This document shows, piece by piece, positions 20,801-31,685 of a DNA stretch of 64,000 nt. The position numbers and the translations under genes are program-made. Within the stretch, counting starts at the first letter, position 1. Each line of letters starts with the position of its first letter. The notes beneath the pieces are model-generated. The model worked only from the letters and a program-made list of their open reading frames with translations, searched no databases and was not told the DNA's origin. This DNA comes from Pleodorina starrii. Lineage: Eukaryota; Chlorophyta; Chlorophyceae; Chlamydomonadales; Volvocaceae. The stretch is from positions 372,001 through 436,000 of the forward strand of contig BRXU01000037.1 of assembly GCA_030267565.1 (NCBI GenBank), in the 5' to 3' direction.

Positions 20801-23800
20801 CCGCATTGCACCGCATTGCACCGCATTGCACCGCAATGCACCGCATTGCACCGCATTGCACTGCGATGCACTGCATTGCACTGCGTTGCACCGCAATGCA
20901 CCGCATTGCACTGCGTTGCACCGCATTGCACCGCATTGCACCGCGTTGCACCGCGTTGCACCGCATTGCACTGCGTTGCACTGCGTTGCACCGCATTGCA
21001 CTGCATTGCACCGCATTGCACCGCATTGCACCGCAATGCACCGCATTGCACCGCATTGCACCGCAATGCACCGTATTGCACCGCATTGCACTGCGATGCA
21101 CTGCATTGCACTGCGTTGCACCGCAATGCACCGCATTGCACTGCGTTGCACTGCATTGCACTGCATTGCACTGCATTGCACTGCATTGCACTGCATTGCA
21201 CTGCATTGCACTGCATTGCACTGCATTGCACTGCATTGCACTGCATTGCACTGCATTGCACTGCGTTGCACTGCATTGCACTGCGTTGCACTGCGTTGCA
21301 CTGCGTTGCACTGCGTTGCACTGCATTGCACCGCATTGCACTGCATTGCACTGCATTGCACCGCATTGCACTGCATTGCACTGCATTGCACCGCATTGCA
21401 CTGCATTGCACTGCATTGCACCGCATTGCACCGCATTGCACCGCATTGCACCGCATTGCACTGCATTGCACCGCATTGCACCGCATTGCACCGCATTGCA
21501 CTGCATTGCACCGCATTGCACTGCATTGCACTGCATTGCACCGCATTGCACCGCATTGCACTGCATTGCACTGCATTGCACTGCATTGCACTGCATTGCA
21601 CTGCATTGCACCGCATTGCACCGCATTGCAATGCATTGCACTGCATTGCACCGCATTGCACTGCATTGCACCGCATTGCACCGCATTGCACCGCATTGCA
21701 ATGCATTGCACTGCGTTGCACCGCATTGCACCGCATTGCACTGCATTGCACCGCATTGCACCGCATTGCACCGCATTGCACTGCATTGCACTGCATTGCA
21801 CCGCATTGCACCGCCTTGCACTGCATTGCACCGCATTGCACCGCATTGCACTGCATTGCACTGCATTGCACCGCATTGCACTGCATTGCACTGCATTGCA
21901 CCGCATTGCACTGTATTGCACCGCATTGCACCCCATTGCACCGCATTGCACCGCATTGCACCGCATTGCACCGCATTGCACTGCATTGCACTGCATTGCA
22001 CTGCATTGCACCGCATTGCACTGCATTGCACTGCATTGCACCGCATTGCACTGCATTGCACTGCATTGCACCGCATTGCACTGCATTGCACCGCATTGCA
22101 CCGCATTGCACCGCATAGCACCGCATTGCACCGCATTGCACCGCATTGCACTGCATTGCACCGCATTGCACCGCATTGCACTGCATTGCACTGCATTGCA
22201 CTGCATTGCATTGCATTGCACTGCATTGCACTGCATTGCACCGCATTGCACTGCATTGCACCGCATTGCACTGCATTGCACCGCATTGCACCGCATTGCA
22301 CCGCATTGCACCGCATTGCACTGCATTGCACTGCATTGCACTGCATTGCACTGCATTGCACCGCATTGCACTGCATTGCACTGCATTGCACCGCATTGCA
22401 CTGCATTGCACTGCATTGCACCGCATTGCACCGCATTGCACCGCATTGCACCGCATTGCACTGCATTGCACCGCATTGCACCGCATTGCACCGCATTGCA
22501 CTGCATTGCACCGCATTGCACTGCATTGCACTGCATTGCACCGCATTGCACCGCATTGCACTGCATTGCACTGCATTGCACTGCATTGCACTGCATTGCA
22601 CTGCATTGCACCGCATTGCACCGCATTGCAATGCATTGCACTGCATTGCACCGCATTGCACTGCATTGCACCGCATTGCACCGCATTGCACCGCATTGCA
22701 CCGCATTGCACTGCATTGCACTGCATTGCACCGCATTGCACCGCATTGCACCGCATTGCAATGCATTGCACTGCATTGCACCGCATTGCACCGCATTGCA
22801 CTGCATTGCACCGCATTGCACCGCATTGCACCGCATTGCACTGCATTGCACTGCATTGCACCGCATTGCACCGCCTTGCACTGCATTGCACCGCATTGCA
22901 CCGCATTGCACTGCATTGCACTGCATTGCACCGCATTGCACTGCATTGCACTGCATTGCACCGCATTGCACTGTATTGCACCGCATTGCACCCCATTGCA
23001 CCGCATTGCACCGCATTGCACCGCATTGCACCGCATTGCACCGCATTGCACTGCATTGCACCGCATTGCACCGCATTGCACCGCATTGCACCGCATTGCA
23101 CCGCATTGCACCGCATTGCACCGCATTGCACCGCGTTGCACCGCATTGCACCGCATTGCACCGCGTTGCACCGCATTGCACCGCGTTGCACCGCGTTGCA
23201 CCGCATTGCACCGCGTTGCACCGCATTGCACTGCATTGCACTGCATTGCACCGCATTGCACTGCATTGCACTGCGTTGCACTGCATTGCACTGCATTGCA
23301 CTGCGTTGCACCGCATTGCACTGCATTGCACCGCATTGCACCGCATTGCACCGCGTTGCACCGCATTGCACCGCATTGCACCGCGTTGCACCGCATTGCA
23401 CCGCGTTGCACCGTGTTGCACCGCATTGCACCGCGTTGCACCGCATTGCACTGCATTGCACTGCATTGCACCGCATTGCACTGCATTGCACCGCATTGCA
23501 CTGCATTGCACTGCGTTGCACTGCATTGCACTGCATTGCACTGCGTTGCACCGCATTGCACTGCATTGCACCGCATTGCACCGCATTGCACCGCAATGCA
23601 CCGCATTGCACCGCATTGCACCGCAATGCACCGCATTGCACCGCATTGCACTGCGATGCACGGCATTGCACTGCGTTGCACCGCAATGCACCGCATTGCA
23701 CTGCGTTGCACCGCATTGCACCGCATTGCACCGCGTTGCACCGCGTTGCACCGCATTGCACCGCATTGCACTGCGTTGCACCGCATTGCACCGCATTGCA

Positions 23801-25680
23801 CTGCGTTGCACCGCATTGCACTGCATTGCACCGCATTGCACTGCATTGCACCGCATTGCACTGCGTTGCACTGCATTGCACTGCGATGCACTGCATTGCA
23901 CTGCGTTGCACCGCAATGCACCGCATTGCACTGCGTTGCACTGCATTGCACTGCATTGCACTGCATTGCACTGCATTGCACTGCATTGCACTGCATTGCA
24001 CTGCATTGCACTGCATTGCACTGCATTGCACTGCATTGCACTGCGTTGCACTGCATTGCACTGCGTTGCACTGCATTGCACTGCATTGCACTGCATTGCA
24101 CCGCATTGCACTGCATTGCACTGCGTTGCACTGCGTTGCACTGCATTGCACTGCGTTGCACCGCATTGCACTGCATTGCACCGCATTGCACCGCATTGCA
24201 CCGCAATGCACCGCATTGCACCGCATTGCACCGCATTGCACCGCAATGCACCGCATTGCACCGCATTGCACTGCGATGCACTGCATTGCACTGCGTTGCA
24301 CCGCAATGCACCGCATTGCACTGCGTTGCACCGCATTGCACCGCATTGCACCGCGTTGCACCGCGTTGCACCGCATTGCACTGCGTTGCACTGCGTTGCA
24401 CCGCATTGCACTGCATTGCACCGCATTGCACCGCATTGCACCGCAATGCACCGCATTGCACCGCATTGCACCGCAATGCACCGCATTGCACCGCATTGCA
24501 CTGCGATGCACTGCATTGCACTGCGTTGCACCGCAATGCACCGCATTGCACTGCGTTGCACTGCATTGCACTGCATTGCACTGCATTGCACTGCATTGCA
24601 CTGCATTGCACTGCATTGCACTGCATTGCACTGCATTGCACTGCATTGCACTGCATTGCACTGCGTTGCACTGCATTGCACTGCGTTGCACTGCGTTGCA
24701 CTGCGTTGCACTGCGTTGCACTGCATTGCACTGCATTGCACCGCATTGCACTGCATTGCACCGCATTGCACCGCATTGCACTGCATTGCACCGCATTGCA
24801 CCGCATTGCACTGCATTGCACCGCATTGCACCGCATTGCACTGCATTGCACCGCATTGCACCGCATTGCACTGCGTTGCACCGCATTGCACCGCATTGCA
24901 CCGCATTGCACTGCATTGCACTGCGTTGCACTGCGTTGCACTGCATTGCACTGCATTGCACCGCATTGCACTGCATTGCACCGCATTGCACCGCATTGCA
25001 CTGCGTTGCACCGCATTGCACCGCATTGCACCGCATTGCACCGCATTGCACTGCATTGCACTGCGTTGCACTGCGTTGCACTGCATTGCACTGCATTGCA
25101 CCGCATTGCACTGCATTGCACTGCATTGCACTGCATTGCACTGCGTTGCACTGCATTGCACTGCGTTGCACTGCATTGCACCGCGTTGCACTGCGTTGCA
25201 CTGCATTGCACTGCATTGCACCGCATTGCACTGCATTGCACTGCGTTGCACTGCATTGCACTGCATTGCACTGCATTGCACTGCGTTGCACTGCATTGCA
25301 CTGCATTGCACTGCGTTGCATTGCATTGCACTGCGTTGCACTGCGTTGCACTGCATTGCACTGCGTTGCACTGCGTTGCACTGCGTTGCACTGCGTTGCA
25401 CTGCATTGCACTGCATTGCACTGCGTTGCACTGCGTTGCACTGCATTGCACTGCATTGCACTGCATTGCACTGCATTGCACTGCGTTGCACTGCATTGCA
25501 CTGCATTGCACTGCATTGCACTGCGTTGCACTGCATTGCACTGCATTGCACTGCATTGCACTGCATTGCACTGCGTTGCACTGCATTGCACTGCATTGCA
25601 CTGCATTGCACTGCGTTGCACTGCGTTGCACTGCGTTGCACTGCGTTGCACTGCGTTGCACTGCATTGCACTGCGTTGCA
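17831..25680. repeat. 7.85-kb decamer satellite, 785 units in phase
   Basis: Tandem units of the form CYGCRTTGCA (mostly CCGCATTGCA or CTGCATTGCA). Every unit is exactly ten bases; no insertion or deletion was seen across the array. Differences are almost wholly C/T at position 2 and A/G at position 5, with rare variants (CAATGCA, CGATGCA, CATAGCA, CCGCCTTGCA, CCCCATTGCA, ATGCATTGCA). CGTTGCA units are absent before about 19,680 and dominate near the right end. Rare variants recur at fixed spacing, showing higher-order repeats of about 1.06 kb and 3.3-3.4 kb. The giant open frames on both strands are a consequence of a stop-free 30-bp codon period and are not genes. Confidence 0.98.
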
Positions 25681-25781
25681 CCTGTAGAACCGCCGCACAC
25701 TGAACACCTGCACCCTAAGCCCTGACCCACATCTCATCGACACTGAACACCTGCAACCCCCCCCCCTGCGCCCCTCCGTGA

Positions 25782-28700
25782 CATCCCCCTGCCCCCACCG
25801 CCTTCACGGGCGATGCTCGCGCCTCCTACCAGCGGGGCCTCCTGCGTGTGGACATGGCCTGCAAGGACCCCGGCGCCCCCGCCATGGTGGAGAAGGCGCT
25901 GATGGACCCCGACCGGCCGCACCCCCGGGAGCTGCCCCTCAGTGTCACCACCGGCCGAGGAGGCAGCCACGGCCACGTGGTCGCCAACACCGGAGTACCC
26001 ACCCGGGAGGATCCCACCGGGTGGGGGAGGGCTGGAGGGGGAGGGGGAGGGGGAGGAGGAAGATGCTCTTTACTGGGGGGCAGGCAGACATGAAGACGTT
26101 TTGGGGGCAGGCAGGTTCTTCAGGCAGGTGCACTGTCGAAGTGGCTTGGGCTGGGTGTGCCCAGCCAAGTCATTGTTTTACTGTTCGACTCGCCTTGATA
26201 CTCTTGCTGTCCCCCGCCCTCCCCGCCCCTCCCCGCACTGCCCTGCCCCACCTCTCCCGCAGCCGCGGCACCCCGATCCCCGCCCAGGCCGAGTTCGGCG
26301 AGTGCAACGTCTGTACTTTTGGGGCCTAGTGTTGACACGGTGTTCGGTCTGTTTCAACATGGCCGTGTATTGCAAAAAGATACGGATAGTGTCATACACG
26401 GCCGCTTCAACACGGCCGTGTACAGATGGCCGTGTCCAACACGGCCATGTATATCGCCCCGTGTAGACACGGTTGGACATGGTCGTGTAGACACGGCTTG
26501 TGTATAGTCTAGCTATAGAGTCGAAGAAGAGGCAAACCGAGGATTGCCCAAATCCAGTATAGTATGGCGGTTAAAACCACCGAATGCCTTTGGCAGATCC
26601 TATTCACCCGTCGGCTGGGAGAATAAGTTCGCCCGGACTGGATCGTGCCGCCCCTCATCAGGCTGACGGGAGCAGTGCCGCTGTGCACTAGTCCGCTGGC
26701 TAGTCCGTTAGCTTTCGACCCGGCGACCCTTGACTATCCAAACTATTCACACCACTGTAACAGCGGGGCAAAAACACACTGGATACCGAAGATTCTAGCT
26801 CCTGTTACAAGGGCTTGCTGGCTATCATGTTGCAAACACGACCGACGGGTTAACGTCCCGAGAAGCGACAGCCGTACTCACTTAGAAGAGCTATTCGAGC
26901 GAGCCGCTGATACCTGCCAGTCCTCTCCCGCTAGCGCTACGATTTGCCAGCCACAACATACCATGTTCGGGGAATCCACGCCAGGCCGCTAGCTCCGACC
27001 TGCTCGCCACCCAGGCCGCCTGAGTATGTGTCCCAGCCTCAACGCACGTGCACCCTGCGATTAAGGAAGCGACAGCTAGGCGTACTCACTTGCTTGGGAG
27101 AGCTATTCGAGCGAGCCGCTGACACCTGCCCAGTCCTCTCCCGGCCGCTAGCGCTACGATTTGCCAGCCACAACATACCATGTTCGGGGAATCCACGCCA
27201 GGCCGCTAGCTCCGACCTGCTCGCCACCCGTGTCAAACACGAGCCGTGTTGAAACGGTGTCAAATTTTCCCTCATTTATTACACGGGGTTGCCATTTATA
27301 CACGGCCCTCAAGATTACAGACGAACCGCTGTTCGGCCGCCCTGGAGTCAACACCATCAGGCCCCAGGCCAATCTGTCCTCCTTTGTTGTCACCGAGATG
27401 CCGCTGGTCACCAATCCGGTGTGGGGGGGGAGGGGGGGGGAGGGGGGGGGGGAAGGGCCAAGGGGGGGAGGGGGAGGGAGGGTTTATCCACGTAAAGGCC
27501 GTCAGCGTAGCTCAATTGGTAGAGCACTCGTTTGTCAATTCGGTGGTCATGAGATTGATCCCATGCTTGGTCGAATTGGTAATGGGTAGATGTGGGTTCG
27601 AATCCCACCGCTGACCCCTGGCAGTAGCCAGGGTGAATAACGGTGAGTCCGGCCCGCTAAACTCCGGATCGTGCAGGGGCGCTCGAGAAAATGTCCCAGA
27701 TCAATCAGTCCGCCCGTCAGGTCTGATTCACCCTGGTGATCGCGCCGAACGGAGAAGAAATTACTCCCTAGGCCCGGTCCCCTAAACACACGCGAGAGTC
27801 TGTCTCCGCGTAAAATTAATTAATTAATTAATTAATCCACGTAAAGGCCGGAGCCCGTAAACGTACCGTAGCAGAAATAATCCTGCCCGTCTGCAACGTC
27901 TGCAAAAGGACAGCGAGGTAAACTTGCAAGCAGCAGGGGGCGTTATTCACAAACCGAGAAGTTGGAGCTGAGCCGCCACACTGTCGAGGCGCGCGCTCCA
28001 CACGCCTCCACACGCCTCCGGGCCGCTGCGTGACTTCTCCGCCCCACGAAACCAACAGCGCCGGTCCCGTATGCCTCCCACCACCCACCACCCCCACCCT
28101 CACCCCAATCGCCTTTAGCGAACCTTGAGAAGAGGCTTCTTGTCAACCCACCCCAGTACCACTGCCAGGTATCCCTTCCATAGCCCCCTCCGGATGGTCC
28201 CAAACGAAGGCCCCAATCCCCTCCCGCCCCCCCGCCGCCCCCCCTCCCCTGACATCGAGCCACGCCCCTCAGGGCGCCGCCATCGAGTCAGCGGGTGACA
28301 AGGGCGAGACGGTGGTGGTGGACCCAACCGCCTCAGATACCAGGCTGCTGGCTCCCTGGGTGGACCAGGTGGGGCTGACTGGGTTTAGGGCGGTGTAAGG
28401 CGGTTTTAGAGTGGTTTTAGAGTGGTTTTAGAGTGGTTTTATGTATGTAGAACAGCGTTTGCGGGCCGCGTATTATGTGGTGGGCGCCTCGAGAGCGGCG
28501 CGGCTAGCGAGCCCGCGAGATGGTGGGGAAAGGACGAACCGGAACCTAGCGGCTCGGAACGACCCGTGGGTCAACACTACCTTGGCCGAATTCGCAGTCC
28601 CAGGAGGACCAGCCCCTTTCCAAACTGAAGTTTTGAGTACTCGGCGACGAGACAACCAGCCCAACGTCCTTCCCTCCGCCGTCCTTTTCCGAGCGTTCGC

Positions 28701-28874
28701 CCCTCTCACCGCCTGAGCCCCCCCCCCTTCCTAAGATGCTAACTCCCTCCTTCCCCCCCCCACACACCCCTCCACTGCCTGCAGCTGGCCGAGCAGCTGG
28801 GTCGCGCCGATCTGGCCCCCGCCGGCACCACCATCATCCGGGGGGCTCGTGACAAGGTGGTGGAGGCCGAGTAG
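25782..28874 (+). CDS. Unrecognised five-exon gene, 5' end missing
   Basis: Five phase-consistent exons: 25,782 (left limit of the open frame)-26,020, 26,263-26,308, 27,314-27,418, 28,273-28,368 and 28,785-28,874 (TAG). The translation (YQRGLLRVDMACKDPG, VTTGRGGSHGHVVANTG, EFGECN|ITDEPLFGRPG, SSFVVTEMPLVTNP, TTIIRGARDKVVEAE) looks like real protein, but I recognise no family. Junctions are GT-AG; the second donor (GTCTGT) is weak. No acceptor or convincing start is seen between the satellite end (25,680) and the first exon, so the 5' part may have been displaced by the satellite, or translation may start at an internal Met near 25,851. Introns carry a tandem duplication, ACACGG-rich repeats and a SINE. 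Confidence 0.5.
26330..26505. repeat. ACACGGCCGTGT palindrome cluster
   Basis: Many near-copies of ACACGGCCGTGT or its halves within 180 bp (GGCCGTGTATT, ACACGGCCGTGTAC, ATGGCCGTGTCC, AACACGGCCATG), with further copies at 27,228-27,305. They bracket about 1 kb within the intron between 26,308 and 27,314, and might be subterminal repeats of a DNA element. Confidence 0.6.
26865..27229 (+). repeat. Tandem duplication of about 200-bp period
   Basis: 26,865-27,013 is repeated at about 27,066-27,229 (shared CAACATACCATGTTCGGGG, GAGCTATTCGAGCGAGCCG) with small indels, inside an intron. Confidence 0.8.
27501..27615 (+). tRNA. tRNA-Asp(GTC)-like SINE head with intron
   Basis: Folds as a cloverleaf: acceptor GTCAGCG/CGCTGAC (7 bp perfect), D stem GCTC/GAGC, T stem GTGGG/CCCAC with TTCGAAT loop. 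A and B boxes are TAGCTCAATTGG and GGTTCGAATCC. The anticodon stem CTCGT/ATGGG closes only if 43 nt (27,538-27,580) are removed at the canonical 37/38 intron position, leaving loop TTGTCAA with anticodon GTC. The intron ends pair (AATTCG with CGAATT). Direct repeats flank the larger element, so it is probably a retroposed SINE head, not a working tRNA gene. Confidence 0.55.
27501..27834 (+). mobile_element. tRNA-derived SINE with 15-bp target duplication
   Basis: The 334-bp element starts with a tRNA-like head (27,501-27,615), has an unrelated body and ends in (TTAA)n. It is flanked by perfect 15-bp direct repeats ATCCACGTAAAGGCC at 27,486-27,500 and 27,835-27,849. This proves retroposition into an intron of the gene at 25,782-28,874. 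Confidence 0.88.
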
Positions 28875-28969
28875 GAGCAGTCCGGGGGCGGGGACCGGGA
28901 GCCGCACACCGACCATGGCTGGCGAGCTGGATGGATGGTTGAGCTGGTGTGGTGTGGTGTGGTGTGGCT

Positions 28970-29430
28970 TCCCTCCCTCCCTCCCTCCCTCCCTCCCTCC
29001 CTCCCTCCCTCCCTCCCTCCCTCCCTCCCTCCCTCCCTCCCTCCCTCCCTCCCTCCCTCCCTCCCTCCCTCCCTCCCTCCCTCCCTCCCTCCCTCCCTCC
29101 CTCCCTCCCTCCCTCCCTCCCTCCCTCCCTCCCTCCCTCCCTCCCTCCCTCCCTCCCTCCCTCCCTCCCTCCCTCCCTCCCTCCCTCCCTCCCTCCCTCC
29201 CTCCCTCCCTCCCTCCCTCCCTCCCTCCCTCCCTCCCTCCCTCCCTCCCTCCCTCCCTCCCTCCCTCCCTCCCTCCCTCCCTCCCTCCCTCCCTCCCTCC
29301 CTCCCTCCCTCCCTCCCTCCCTCCCTCCCTCCCTCCCTCCCTCCCTCCCTCCCTCCCTCCCTCCCTCCCTCCCTCCCTCCCTCCCTCCCTCCCTCCCTCC
29401 CTCCCTCCCTCCCTCCCTCCCTCCCTCCCT
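28970..29430. repeat. (TCCC)n microsatellite, 461 bp
   Basis: Uninterrupted tetranucleotide. The Ser-Leu-Pro frames on one strand and Gly-Arg-Glu frames on the other are artefacts. Confidence 0.98.
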
Positions 29431-30061
29431 GGTCATGGACATGGCTGCACATGACAACGTGTGCACTATTTCTGTGCGTTAATATCTCAGACAGGGTCGT
29501 GTTCTGGTGGTCTTTGGTGGACGTTTCAGTTTTGGTCATCACGGGGGCGATTATGTCGCCCAGCCCTGCCCGGGCCGGCCTTTTTTGTGCTTTCCGTTCC
29601 TCATTCTGTTCCGTCTCCTCTACGGCCGACGGCAGTGTGCAGTGTGCACGCTCAAGGCATTTTCGTGTTGCGTGTACCTTCCTGGTACTGCTTTTTACCG
29701 CTGTACGGGTCCCACGTCCTGGGTCCCACGCCGTTTCTGGGGACATAAACCTCTTTAAGTTCTTAGAACCAAAATCGGTAATCCAGCGTTCATTTATTCA
29801 AAAATCCCGGGGAATTAACTATTCCGAACCAAGGAATGAACTTTTGAGGTAAATCACCTCTCATTCCTTAGCCGTGAGGCGCTGGGGGGGCTTCGGCCCC
29901 CACAGACCCCCCCATTAAGTTACAAGCTCCGCTGCTTGGCTACAGGGCGGGCGCGTGTGTGTGCCTCCGCGGCCTCACCGCCCTCGCCCTCGCAGTCCGC
30001 ATACGTATTGTCCACGCCATCGGTGTTCCCATTCTTGCTGTCCCTGTACTCGCCTCCGCTG
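29431..30061. other. No gene; inverted copy of dispersed repeat
   Basis: About 29,625-29,765 is the inverted partner of 13,905-14,055. 29,800-29,880 has repeated ATTCC/GGAAT words. No gene seen. Confidence 0.6.
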
Positions 30062-30340
30062 CTAGCATGTGGTGTATCTTGCTGCTAAGGTGGCCTTCCG
30101 CAGGTGATATTCGTACTTTCGGAGTACTTTGAAGCGCTCGGGCCAGTCAAGAATGCTCCTATTCCACGTTGACCAACGGGTGCGACCTTCGTCATATTGT
30201 CCATTTTGTCTGGTATCCATATCTATGTAAGAGTAAAGTGTAGGCCTGGCTTTTGGACGGCCGAAGGTGTAAGGAGTAAATTTGGCGGAAGGAACGAGAT
30301 AGTGTGGACCGAAGTGAAACCATTTTTTTTCAGGGCCCAA
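30062..30340 (-). CDS. Hypothetical 92-residue ORF in low-GC patch
   Basis: Begins MGPEKKWFHFGPHYL and runs through FTPYTFGRPKARPTL, WSTWNRSILDWPERF and EYHLRKATLAARYTTC: aromatic-rich, balanced composition, unlike GC-biased spurious frames nearby. The surrounding DNA is lower in GC and flanked by AAGGAAT/ATTCC words. No family recognised; it might be a fragment of a mobile or foreign gene. Confidence 0.3.
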   Translation of the reverse strand: MGPEKKWFHFGPHYLVPSAKFTPYTFGRPKARPTLYSYIDMDTRQNGQYDEGRTRWSTWNRSILDWPERFKVLRKYEYHLRKATLAARYTTC

Positions 30341-30582
30341 AACCCGATTTATTCCTTTTAAGGAATCTATTCCTTAAAAAATGAACACTGGTCAGATATG
30401 AAGAAACTCTATCCCATGCTATTATAATCAACACAGTCATCATACTACAGTACAGCGAACGCCGGAAGCACCTTCGGTGCACGTGGTCGAGCAACTGGCT
30501 GGACCTCTCGCGAGAACCTGTACATGCCTAGGTTGAAGCCAGTCCGGACGTTAATGCGGCACCGCGTGCACAACCCAGTTCC

Positions 30583-31193
30583 GTGGGGCAGAGGATTTCA
30601 CTTAAGGCCCTTGCGGAGAAGGAGTTTAAGAGCCGTAACGGCAATCTAGGCCAGTTCCAGAATAACACTGGCAGGCATGGGTGTCGTGGGCGCGGTAGCG
30701 GCAATGGTGGTCGGGGCTTCCAGCAAAATCGGGCCACCGCGGCAGCCGCCGCCTCGGGCGCGTCACGCAGGCCCGAGGCAGAGTGATGAAGGCTCAATGC
30801 ATGGGTGCCCCCGCCATCCCTCTGCATGCGTGGATCACGGAGTGGGTAGCTGCGAGAAAGGCGATTGGATCGGATGCACGCACGTTGCACGTGTTCAAGC
30901 ACGGCGTTCCCGTCGATTTCTTCGGGGGTCGCCCACCGCCAGCATTTGAGCTTCCCAGTTTTCCTGTCGATGCTGCGCAGCATCGTTGGTGGTTACTGGT
31001 TGGAGACGGAAGAACCGCGTCTGGTTGCGTTGGGCGCCTCTTCCCGGGTGGACCCCGCCCGGTCTGTCGATCATGTGGTGAAAGCGTTCTGTGTGCCCAA
31101 GCTGGGCAGCGTGCGTGTCTCTCCGCACGCTCCGGTGCATGGGGATCCAGGACGCCTGGAGGGTCAAGGTTGACCTGGCCGATGTCAGGGTAA
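30583..31193 (+). pseudogene. DIRS-like retroelement fragment (gag end and RT start)
   Basis: A short frame ending 30,786 is Gly/Arg/Asn-rich (GCRGRGSGNGGRGFQQN), like gag C-termini. Its stop overlaps the next start as TGATG. The following sequence, split over two frames, reads KHGVPVDFFGGRPPP, then RLVALGASSRVDPARS and KAFCVPKLG, then WRVKVDLADV. That is the N-terminal RT pattern of DIRS-type elements (...LxxLGAIxxVDPA..., VPK, KVDLxDA) with the first catalytic Asp. The rest of RT, RNase H and the tyrosine recombinase are absent. DIRS-like Kangaroo elements are known in Volvox. Confidence 0.5.
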
Positions 31194-31685
31194 ATCAGCA
31201 TCGCTGAGGAGTTGGCGTCACGGAACAGTTAATGTAACTGGTTAGCAGTAGTTGATACTGTCGGAGGCCGTTGGCCGTTAGTAGCAGTTGTCATTTCGGC
31301 GGGAAGCAAGCCGTTGCATGCAGTGTAATTACGCGTAACTGTGCTAAGTTGAGTTATCTCCGTCTGGTTATACGTTTCATACGTAGCATACCTTGGCGGC
31401 ACCTTCCGGCCGGCTGCGACGTGTTGCACCGTGCTTCAGGCGTATTCGGAACAAGGAACAAGCTTGGCAGGATAATTGGCCAGCATTGTGGAGTCAGGTC
31501 GTACTAAGACAGGATCATGGTTTCGCTGGTGATAAGGCTGTTCCGGCATCAGACCGGGCCCTATGGCGATGTCGTTATTATGGGTGGCGGCATAGCCGTC
31601 ACCTCCAGGCACTGCTATGCGTAGCTGCGCAGAGGCTTTACACAACTAAGGACTTGCCTCCAACGTACAACCGGGCTGCGGCTCG
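31194..31685. other. No gene recognised
   Basis: Flank of the DIRS-like fragment; only short ORFs. Confidence 0.45.

Noticed and set aside
17831..25680. CRISPR array
   Set aside because: No spacers; every unit is the repeat itself, and the window is eukaryotic.
17583..25743. Open frames of over 2,600 codons on both strands through the decamer array
   Set aside because: A ten-base stop-free unit is open in all frames by construction; the products are monotonous and change with every repeat variant.
26309..27313. Transposon insertion that breaks the coding frame at 26,309
   Set aside because: A GT donor and AG acceptor in matching phase flank the segment, so an intron containing repeats explains it without a broken gene.
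27501..27615. Functional tRNA-Asp gene
   Set aside because: Good cloverleaf, but 15-bp direct repeats and a (TTAA)n tail define a larger retroposed SINE; the base after the acceptor is C, not the usual G of tRNA-Asp.
28739..29852. Ser-Leu-Pro and Gly-Arg-Glu proteins over the TCCC tract
   Set aside because: Translation of a tetranucleotide microsatellite; no start context or conserved flank.
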